From positions 1 through 20,105 of IMG/VR virus record IMGVR_UViG_3300042350_005609: a DNA stretch of 20,105 nt. One strand, 5' to 3'. Position numbers and translations under genes: made by a program. This document shows, in pieces, positions 14,630 through 20,105 of this stretch; the first letter of the stretch is position 1; the number at the start of each line of letters is the position of its first letter. The stretch is from a virus. A model generated the notes under the pieces. That model had not been told where the DNA came from. It searched no databases and worked only from the letters and a program-made list of their open reading frames with translations.

Positions 14630-15301
14630 ATGAAACAACTACTCGTAGATACTATACTTTTTGCGGCAAATCCAAAATTGATTGCAGAATCGGAAAGAAA
14701 AAACAATGGTAAAGTCATAGTTTCGGGTGTTTTACAAAGAGCTGAGGCGAAAAATCAAAATGGTAGAGTATATCCAAAAAAGATTTTGATGCGTGAAGTA
14801 AAAAAATATGCTGCAACAAATATAAAAGAAAATCGTGCTCTCGGAGAACTTGACCATCCAGATTCATCTGTGATAAATCTTCGTAATGTTTCTCACAACG
14901 TTCTTGGTGTAGATTGGAAGGGAAATGATGTTGTTGGTACTGTTGAGATATTACCAACTCCGTCCGGAAACATTTTGAAACAGCTTCTTGGTGCAGGCAT
15001 TCGTCTTGGTATATCATCAAGAGGATTGGGTTCAGTTGAAGAAATAAGTGAAGGTACAGTTGAAGTTCAAGATGATTTTGAATTGATAGGTTGGGATTTT
15101 GTTTCTAATCCATCAACACATGGTGCATTTATGTATCCAGACGGAATGCATGAGGGCATAAATGAGGGGTTAATAACAGAGGGGATTGATATGTCTACTA
15201 TTTCAAAGATTGATCCTAAAATACAACGTATTCACAATAATATAACAAACATTATTTGTGAAATTGGAAATGTTTGTGAATGTATATTTGAAGGGAGATA
15301 A
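14630..15301 (+). CDS. 21: Prohead core protease (T4 gp21-like, peptidase S77)
   Basis: 223 residues from ATG 14630, chosen over the GTG at 14621 because AGGTG lies 7 bases before it. Family motifs: NGRVYPKKIL (44-53), GELDHP with catalytic His76, GISSRGLG (127-134) with the catalytic Ser at 129/130, and DFVSNPST (156-163). The enzyme is a serine protease that assembles in the prohead core and cleaves scaffold, capsid and internal proteins, generally after (L/I)xE, then itself. INE-G (177-180) and ITE-G (182-185) lie just after the catalytic domain and are good self-cleavage candidates. The C-terminal tail (190-223) has three Cys-containing helical turns. Length is close to T4 gp21 (212). Confidence 0.93.
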   Translation: MKQLLVDTILFAANPKLIAESERKNNGKVIVSGVLQRAEAKNQNGRVYPKKILMREVKKYAATNIKENRALGELDHPDSSVINLRNVSHNVLGVDWKGNDVVGTVEILPTPSGNILKQLLGAGIRLGISSRGLGSVEEISEGTVEVQDDFELIGWDFVSNPSTHGAFMYPDGMHEGINEGLITEGIDMSTISKIDPKIQRIHNNITNIICEIGNVCECIFEGR

Positions 15302-15303
15302 AA

Positions 15304-15909
15304 ATGCCCTCATTATCACAACAACAACAAAAACTTATGGGATTGGCTCTTGCATATAAAAGAGGTAAAGTTTCTGGATCAGAAGTTAGTAAATCCGTAA
15401 GACAACTTGCAAATTCCATGTCTGAAAAAGAACTTGCAGCATTTGCAGGGACAAAACATAAAGGTCTTCCAAAAAAGGTTAGTGAATATAAAAAATCAAT
15501 AACAAGAGAAGAAATAAACAAATTGGTTTCCGATGCAGTTGAAGAAGTGATGTCTGAAAAACTCAATGTTAAAGTATTGACATCTGAACAAAAACAAAAA
15601 TACATAGAGGCAATATCACGGTATAACGAATATCGTGAGATAATTCATAGATCAAAGACACTTCCAGAAATAGTATCAGAAATAAAAAGACTTGTTGAAT
15701 TTGCTTCAAAAAATATGGTAGAAGAATCTGGTGATTGGTTTGAAGGTGTATCACACAGAAGAAACTCAAAAAGATTAAAAGAATCGGTAAATGAATTTCA
15801 AAAAATATCAGAAAGAATAGTTAAGTTACAAAGAACCCTGGAGTCTATCTACGAGAATATAGGTAAACAACTCGGATCGTTTTATGAAATAAAAAATAAG
15901 GATAAATAG
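15304..15909 (+). CDS. DUF3008-like protein with C-terminal coiled coil
   Basis: 201 residues. The first 60 match the small DUF3008-type phage/bacterial protein: MPSLSQQQQKLMGLALAYKR, then VRQLANSMSEKELAAFAG and TKHKGLPKKV. Free-standing members are about this size, so here the domain is fused to an extra 140 residues. That part is helical, with EINKLVSDAVEEVMSEKL, GDWFEGVSHRRNSKRLKE and a C-terminal FQKISERIVKLQRTLESIYE. Similar WF..V..+RN.K.LK tails are, as I recall, found in aquatic phage head modules. Function is unknown. GGGAG precedes the ATG, 3 bases after gp21, so the two are likely translated together. Confidence 0.7.
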   Translation: MPSLSQQQQKLMGLALAYKRGKVSGSEVSKSVRQLANSMSEKELAAFAGTKHKGLPKKVSEYKKSITREEINKLVSDAVEEVMSEKLNVKVLTSEQKQKYIEAISRYNEYREIIHRSKTLPEIVSEIKRLVEFASKNMVEESGDWFEGVSHRRNSKRLKESVNEFQKISERIVKLQRTLESIYENIGKQLGSFYEIKNKDK

Positions 15910-15912
15910 GTT

Positions 15913-16140
15913 ATGTCAGACAGAGTTTTTACCACATCAAAACCTGCTCATGTAAAAGTAAAGGCAGGTGGAATGAATGTAGATACGATGATTAAAGTTT
16001 TTAAGCGTAAAGTGAAAGAAGCTGGTATTCTTGAAGAATATAAAAATCGTATGGAATATATTAAACCATCAAAAAGAAAATCTGAAAAAAGAAATGCAGC
16101 CGTAAGGAGACAACGCAAACTTGATTCAGAAAACATTTAA
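15913..16140 (+). CDS. Phage-encoded bS21 (ribosomal protein S21) homologue
   Basis: 75 residues. Residues 13-69 follow the bacterial bS21 pattern: VKVKAGGMNVDTMIKVFKRK (14-33), then EAGILEEYKNRMEYIKPSKR (36-55), and a basic Arg/Lys tail. The FKR..EKAG....R...Y.KPS core of bS21 is recognisable. bS21 binds the 30S platform near the 3' end of 16S rRNA, close to the anti-Shine-Dalgarno, and affects initiation. Phage bS21 homologues are known from environmental phages, including those of pelagic bacteria. The first 12 residues are an extension. It follows the DUF3008-like gene by 3 bases with AGGTT before the ATG and precedes the ADP-ribosyltransferase by 10. Exchange into host ribosomes is inferred. 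Confidence 0.82.
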   Translation: MSDRVFTTSKPAHVKVKAGGMNVDTMIKVFKRKVKEAGILEEYKNRMEYIKPSKRKSEKRNAAVRRQRKLDSENI

Positions 16141-16150
16141 TGGAGATGAG

Positions 16151-17413
16151 ATGACCTTTGCTAGTCTTGAAAAACTAATTCGTGAAGAAACACGAAAAGT
16201 TGTTGAAAACCTGGAAAGGTCTTTTTCATTATATGAAAATGATGAAAAACCTGCAAGTGAAAATCCTGATAAGATGCTTGTTGTGAATAAAGAAAGTGGA
16301 AAATCTTATTACATAAACAAAGATAGTTTTGATCCATCTAAACATCAAACATCTTCATCTAAAACCCCCAAAAAAGAAGAAGAAGAACCCGCTGCAGATT
16401 CTACACCAACAGAAACTCCTGCGGAAGAACCAACTGCAAAAGAAAAACCTGCTGAAGAAGAACCAAAATCAGATTCAACTGAAACTCCAGAAGAAGAAAA
16501 AAAAGACGATAAGGATTCAGGTGATGAATCAAAACCAACATCCGATTCTGAAAAAAAATCAGATGATACAAAACCAGCAGAGGAAAAACCGGCAGAGGAA
16601 AAACCAAAAGAACCCAATGAAGAAAAAACGGGATTAAAAACTGTTGGTTTTTTGAATAAAGTAGACACCAGAGATTTGGATATAAAAACTGATAATTTAT
16701 ATCCAGAAACGCGTGATCAACTTTTACAATATGACTATGAAGACATAATTGATATGTATGATTTAAGTATGGGTGATGAAAAGGTAAAATTTTCAAAATT
16801 GTATAAAAAAATAGAAATGATTGCTGTTTCTAAACATAGTTTGATAAGTAAAGGTAAGTTAGATAGACAGACTGTATTGGCACTAAATCATTATTATCTA
16901 AATTCGGAAAAAATAAATAATATAATACGGTTTTCAAAACCATCTGTTTCAAAAAAAGAAATCGAACTTCAAATAAAATTGGGAAAACCAAAAGAAGGCG
17001 ATGCAAGAGAAAAGATGTACAATAGTGCAATGAATGCATTTACGATAAATGAAATGGATTATGCATTTTCAGAACAACCACAAATGCTAAAGTATAGTAT
17101 ATTGTCATATAGATTCGTTCAAAATGAAAATGTATTACAAATGTTTATAGATGCAGGTCAATGGGTTGATAAAACATTTGTAACAACATCATTGAATCCG
17201 TTGATATGTGAAGGTGGTGATAAGAAAAGAATGCCTTTATTTGAATTTTTTATTCCAGCTGGAACATCTGTATTAACTTTACCATGTCATTCCAATGATT
17301 ACTGTCACGAAACAGAAGTAACACTTCCGAGAAATTGTAGATATACAATTCAAGGTTTTAATGAAACCAGAAATATCTATAAAATTTTAGTAGAGGAAAA
17401 CTATGGCAGATGA
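16151..17413 (+). CDS. Putative ADP-ribosyltransferase, Alt-like internal head protein
   Basis: 420 residues from ATG 16151, which has a strong GGAGATGAG site; an upstream in-frame TTG at 16121 lies inside bS21 and is rejected. Residues 1-29 form an amphipathic helix (SLEKLIREETRKVVENL) ending L27-Y-E29, a gp21-type site. Residues 70-155 are a Pro/Glu/Lys/Ser linker. The C-terminal domain has the R-S-E layout of ADP-ribosyltransferases: SYRF (Arg321), KTFVTTSLNP (TTS 345-347), then IPAGTSVLTLP and HETEVTLPRN (Glu387-x-Glu389). Spacing (24 and about 40 residues) is close to ExoS-type enzymes. The fold transfers ADP-ribose from NAD+ to proteins. Leader plus catalytic domain parallels T4 Alt, injected with DNA to modify host RNA polymerase. 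The target here is unknown. Confidence 0.75.
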   Translation: MTFASLEKLIREETRKVVENLERSFSLYENDEKPASENPDKMLVVNKESGKSYYINKDSFDPSKHQTSSSKTPKKEEEEPAADSTPTETPAEEPTAKEKPAEEEPKSDSTETPEEEKKDDKDSGDESKPTSDSEKKSDDTKPAEEKPAEEKPKEPNEEKTGLKTVGFLNKVDTRDLDIKTDNLYPETRDQLLQYDYEDIIDMYDLSMGDEKVKFSKLYKKIEMIAVSKHSLISKGKLDRQTVLALNHYYLNSEKINNIIRFSKPSVSKKEIELQIKLGKPKEGDAREKMYNSAMNAFTINEMDYAFSEQPQMLKYSILSYRFVQNENVLQMFIDAGQWVDKTFVTTSLNPLICEGGDKKRMPLFEFFIPAGTSVLTLPCHSNDYCHETEVTLPRNCRYTIQGFNETRNIYKILVEENYGR

Positions 17414-17531
17414 AAAGAAAATAGATACAAAAGACCGTGATAAACGTTATATGTATACTGAAAATGATGTAAAATCACTTTTTCAGTATGGTCCTACAAA
17501 AAAATCTGATCAAAAAATAGAAAAAAAATAA
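17403..17531 (+). CDS. 42-residue hydrophilic protein
   Basis: A short reading frame beginning MADEKKIDTKDRDKRYMYTE and ending with a lysine-rich tail. GAGGA lies 5 bases before its ATG, and the gene overlaps the end of the ADP-ribosyltransferase by 11 bases in another frame, like other small overlaps here. No TM or known motif is visible; it contains DVKSLFQYGP. T4 has small core proteins near genes 21-22, so a prohead core peptide is conceivable, but similarity to them is not visible. Confidence 0.5.
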   Translation: MADEKKIDTKDRDKRYMYTENDVKSLFQYGPTKKSDQKIEKK

Positions 17532-17558
17532 ATTAGTTTATAGTTATAGTTACGAAAT

Positions 17559-17577
17559 ACTCTATCTGTTATAGAGT
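17559..17577 (+). other. Hairpin 1 upstream of the scaffold gene
   Basis: ACTCTAT and ATAGAGT form a perfect 7-bp stem with a 5-base loop. A T-rich stretch (ATTATTTTTATT) starts a few bases downstream, but CCG intervenes, so a classical intrinsic terminator is only a weak possibility. It may instead protect or process the gp22-gp23 transcript. Confidence 0.5.
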
Positions 17578-17598
17578 CCGATATTATTTTTATTGCAA

Positions 17599-17620
17599 TT
17601 AGTGTTTCAAATAACACTAA
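17599..17620 (+). other. Hairpin 2 upstream of the scaffold gene
   Basis: TTAGTGTT and AACACTAA form an 8-bp perfect stem with a 6-base loop, ending 7 bases before the GGAG ribosome site of gp22. It does not sequester that site. A 5' structure close to the site could stabilise the mRNA. The following sequence has no T-run. Confidence 0.5.
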
Positions 17621-17637
17621 AATAGTTGGAGATTTTT

Positions 17638-18702
17638 ATGAATGATTTATTGAAAGAAGCTATTGCAGATGCAAAAGCCGTCAAGGAAGTAGCATTAGCA
17701 AACGCTAAACTCGCACTGGAAGAGGCATTCACTCCGCGTTTGCAGTCTATGCTTTCTCAAAAGTTGGCAGAGGAGGCAGAAGCCGAGGAGCCAGTTGAGG
17801 AAGGTGAGGGTGAAGAAGAAGCACCCGTAGAAGAATACGGATTCTATAGCGAAGGTGAAGATGAAGAACCTGCTATGGAAGAAGGTGAAGAAGAAGAAGC
17901 ACCGGTTGAAGAAGGTGAAGATGAAGAAGCACCTATGGAAGAAGGTGAAGATGAAGAAGCACCTATGGAAGAAGGTGAAGATGAAGAGCAAACAATGGAT
18001 GAAGAATTGATGGAAATTATTCGTCAATTAGAAGAAGACATTGATTCATCTGAAATCGGAAAAGGTGATAATGCAAAACCATCAAAGGTTGCTTCAGATG
18101 ACAGCACAGAAGACAAATCTGAAAAACTCGTTCAATTAGTTGAAGAAGAAGATGAAGATTCAGAAGAAGTTGCTGAAATCAAAGAAATTCTTCGTGCTCT
18201 TCGCGAGGAAGAAGGTGAAGAAGAAGCGGCTCCCGTTGAAGAAGGTGAAGATGAGGAAGAAGTAGACATAAAAGAAGTTCTTCGTGCTCTCCGTGAGGAA
18301 GAAGACGAAGAAAAGGTTGAAGAAGCAGAAGAAAGTGAAAAAGAAGTTGCAGAAGCAAAACTTCGTGAAGCTTATGCAGTTATTTCATTCTTGCGTTCTA
18401 AAATCAATGAAGTCAATCTTTTGAACTCAAAATTGCTTTTCTCTAACAAGTTGTTCCGCAAACACTCACTTAGCGAAAAACAAAAAATGACTGTTATCGA
18501 AAACTTCGATCGTGCATCAAGTCTTCGTGAAGTCAAATTAGTTTTTGCAACACTTAGCGAATCGTTTAGAACAACAAAAGTTAAACCTATCAAGGAATCT
18601 TTTGCTTCTAAACCAACAGCAAGTACACGCCCATCAAAGCCAATTTTGAATGAAGGTGATGATATGGCAAATCGTTTACGTAAATTAGCAGGTTTGAAAT
18701 AA
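17638..18702 (+). CDS. 22: Prohead scaffold core protein (T4 gp22-like)
   Basis: 354 residues from ATG 17638 with GGAG 6 bases upstream; the in-frame TTG at 17626 lies ahead of that site and is rejected. An N-terminal helix (NDLLKEAIADAKAVKEVALA) leads into a very acidic Glu-rich region (about 43-250), including a perfect 10-residue tandem repeat (EEGEDEEAPM) and a duplicated IKE(I/V)LRALREEE. The C-terminal region is typical of gp22: YAVISFLRSKINEVNLLNSK, KLFRKHSLSEKQKMTVIENF and SLREVKLVFATLSESF. gp22 forms the prohead core around which gp23 assembles and is later degraded by gp21. L337-N-E339-G is a candidate cleavage site just before the C-terminal basic tail. Acidic expansion makes it longer than T4 gp22 (269). 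Confidence 0.92.
   Translation: MNDLLKEAIADAKAVKEVALANAKLALEEAFTPRLQSMLSQKLAEEAEAEEPVEEGEGEEEAPVEEYGFYSEGEDEEPAMEEGEEEEAPVEEGEDEEAPMEEGEDEEAPMEEGEDEEQTMDEELMEIIRQLEEDIDSSEIGKGDNAKPSKVASDDSTEDKSEKLVQLVEEEDEDSEEVAEIKEILRALREEEGEEEAAPVEEGEDEEEVDIKEVLRALREEEDEEKVEEAEESEKEVAEAKLREAYAVISFLRSKINEVNLLNSKLLFSNKLFRKHSLSEKQKMTVIENFDRASSLREVKLVFATLSESFRTTKVKPIKESFASKPTASTRPSKPILNEGDDMANRLRKLAGLK
17881..17990 (+). repeat. 30-bp tandem repeat in the scaffold gene
   Basis: The 30-nt unit starting gaaggtgaagatgaagaagc occurs identically at 17911-17940 and 17941-17970, with a partial copy at 17971-17990 and an imperfect one at 17881-17910. It is in frame, encoding 10-residue acidic units, so copy-number change would keep the frame open. 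Confidence 0.9.
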
Positions 18703-18720
18703 TTTTTTAAGGAAAACAAA

Positions 18721-20105
18721 ATGAGTATACAATCTTTATTGAATGCCTCTGGGAATCCCCACAAGGCACTTATCAAAGAAAACAAGCAAATTGTCAATAA
18801 ATGGCAAAAAACTGGTCTTCTTGATAATTTGAAAAACGAGTATGAGAAGAACTCTATCGCAATACTTCTCGAAAATCAAGCAAAACAACTTATTGAAGAA
18901 TCAAACAGAACAGGTACAGCAGCTGGTTCAGAAGAATGGGCTGGTGTTGCACTTCCATTGGTTCGCCGTATTTTCTCTGAAATTGCTGCGAAAGATTTCG
19001 TTTCTGTTCAACCAATGAACTTGCCTTCTGGTCTTGTATTCTATCTAGACTTCAAATATGGTTCAGCACAACCTGGATTCACAACCGGTTCCGGTAGAAC
19101 ATCACAGGCAGATTCAGTATTCGGTATCACCGGTGCTGGTGCTAAAGATGCTGATCCTTCAGGCGGTCTTTATGGTGCAGGTCGTTTCGGTTATTCTATT
19201 AACGATGCCGTAACAAGTTTAACATCTGCATCTACATTGTCAGGTACAAACTTTGTAACTGGTTCAGTAACACACAATACACCATCATTATTCCAACATG
19301 ATACAGAGTTCCAAAATTCTTACTCTGCATCACTTGCCGGTGGTAATATATTTACTGTTACAGTTTCATCTGCATCATTTACAGATGCTGATTATGAAGG
19401 TGTTCGTGCATTTAAGATTACTGGTTCAACTATTAAGGGTTATTTCCCTCAATATACAACCACAAATTCAACAAACACACAAGTTACTTTCGTAGTTTCA
19501 GCATCCGCAGTTCCAACTGCAGCTGATGTTTACTATGAAAAGCAACCTATTGCTTCAAATCGTGGTGATTTTGAAGAAGGTGCTGCTGGTGCAGCTCTTG
19601 ACATTCCTGAAATCAATCTTGAATTGCGTTCAGAATCCATCGTTGCTAAAACACGTAAGTTGAAGGCAGTATGGACACCTGAATTTGCACAAGATTTGAA
19701 TGCATACCACTCAATCGATGCAGAAGCTGAATTGACATCAATGTTGTCTGAATACATTTCACAAGAAATTGATTTGGAAATTCTTGATATGTTGATTAAG
19801 AATGCACAAACAACAGAAAGATGGTCTGCACGTATTGGTCGCACTTATGATGGTGCTACTGGTAGATTTGATGACTATACAAATGCTCAGGCATCTGCTG
19901 CTGCGTTTAATCAACAAACTTGGTTCCAAACACTTGGCACAAAGATTCAAAAAGTATCAAACGCAATTCATCAGAAAACACTTCGTGGTGGTGCAAACTT
20001 CCTCGTATGTTCTCCACAAGTTGCTACAATACTTGAATCAATGCCTGGCTATGCAGTTGATGGTGAAGGTATGAAATTCGCAATGGGTGTTCAAAAAGTT
20101 GGTCA
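18721..20105 (+). CDS. 23: Major capsid protein (T4 gp23-like), 3' partial
   Basis: 461 complete codons are visible with no stop; the gene runs off the right edge. AAGGA lies 8 bases before the ATG. The N-terminal prosequence (1-59) is helical and charged and ends KQLIE at 55-59, a gp21-type site in the position of the T4 maturation cleavage (after residue 65). Then follow LPLVRRIFSEIAA and FVSVQPMNLPSGLVFYLDFK, the gp23 hallmark (T4: ..VRRAIP..IAFDICGVQPM). An insertion-like Ser/Thr-rich stretch (about 160-275) is followed by conserved KTRKLKAVWTPEFAQDLNAY and AEAELTSMLSEYISQEIDLE. It forms the hexameric capsid lattice around the gp22 core. Position after gp22 matches T4 order. Confidence 0.95.
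   Translation, partial: MSIQSLLNASGNPHKALIKENKQIVNKWQKTGLLDNLKNEYEKNSIAILLENQAKQLIEESNRTGTAAGSEEWAGVALPLVRRIFSEIAAKDFVSVQPMNLPSGLVFYLDFKYGSAQPGFTTGSGRTSQADSVFGITGAGAKDADPSGGLYGAGRFGYSINDAVTSLTSASTLSGTNFVTGSVTHNTPSLFQHDTEFQNSYSASLAGGNIFTVTVSSASFTDADYEGVRAFKITGSTIKGYFPQYTTTNSTNTQVTFVVSASAVPTAADVYYEKQPIASNRGDFEEGAAGAALDIPEINLELRSESIVAKTRKLKAVWTPEFAQDLNAYHSIDAEAELTSMLSEYISQEIDLEILDMLIKNAQTTERWSARIGRTYDGATGRFDDYTNAQASAAAFNQQTWFQTLGTKIQKVSNAIHQKTLRGGANFLVCSPQVATILESMPGYAVDGEGMKFAMGVQKVG

Noticed and set aside
16121-16150. TTG start for the ADP-ribosyltransferase
   Set aside because: It lies inside the bS21 gene; the ATG at 16151 has a strong GGAG site and begins the amphipathic leader.
16345-16668. 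Minus-strand Ser/Phe-rich reading frame
   Set aside because: It is the antisense of the Glu/Pro/Lys linker; long open antisense frames are expected opposite such biased sequence.
17559-17577. Intrinsic terminator before gp22
   Set aside because: The stem is perfect but AT-rich and is followed by CCG rather than a T-run, so termination is not supported by sequence alone.

Overview
The window looks like part of the genome of a T4-like contractile-tailed phage (myovirus) from an AT-rich, probably aquatic lineage. The evidence is a run of recognisable T4 head genes on one strand: large terminase (gp17), portal (gp20), prohead protease (gp21), acidic scaffold core (gp22) and the first 461 codons of the major capsid protein (gp23). 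The host cannot be named. Most head genes have Shine-Dalgarno-like sequences (AGGTG, GGAG, AAGGA), so the host probably uses canonical ribosome binding. All 25 coding regions are on the + strand and tightly packed, with several ATGA or TAATG overlaps. I saw no tRNA, CRISPR array, integrase or insertion sequence.

Layout. (1) 2-5045, host recognition: a partial adhesin with collagen-like Gly-Thr-Ser triplets and a glycine-rich C-terminal domain, a TGS-repeat fibre protein, a seven-bladed RCC1-type propeller, a GT9-like glycosyltransferase, and a tail assembly chaperone. (2) 5049-9385, accessory block: a nucleotidyltransferase-fold protein with a degraded active site, a Cys-rich protein, a two-TM holin-like protein, two basic Cys-containing proteins, a second protein with a collagen-like insert, and two membrane/coiled-coil proteins that could be lysis proteins. 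(3) 9382-20105, packaging and head: terminase, portal, three small conserved head-region proteins, gp21, a DUF3008-like protein, a bS21 ribosomal-protein homologue, a putative ADP-ribosyltransferase, a 42-residue protein, gp22 and gp23.

The most interesting part is 15913-17413. A phage bS21 homologue is followed 10 bases later by a protein with a C-terminal R-(S/T)TS-ExE ADP-ribosyltransferase signature, an acidic linker and an N-terminal amphipathic helix ending in a gp21-type (L/I)xE site. This resembles T4 Alt, an ADP-ribosyltransferase packaged in the head and injected with DNA. Similar (L/I)xE sites, often followed by Gly, occur in gp21, gp22, gp23, the 14125-14628 protein and the basic 8325-8669 protein, which suggests a set of proteins processed inside the prohead. 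An ATATTTAT-like motif recurs in five intergenic gaps and may be a late-promoter element. All functional assignments come from reading motifs by eye; no database search was run.
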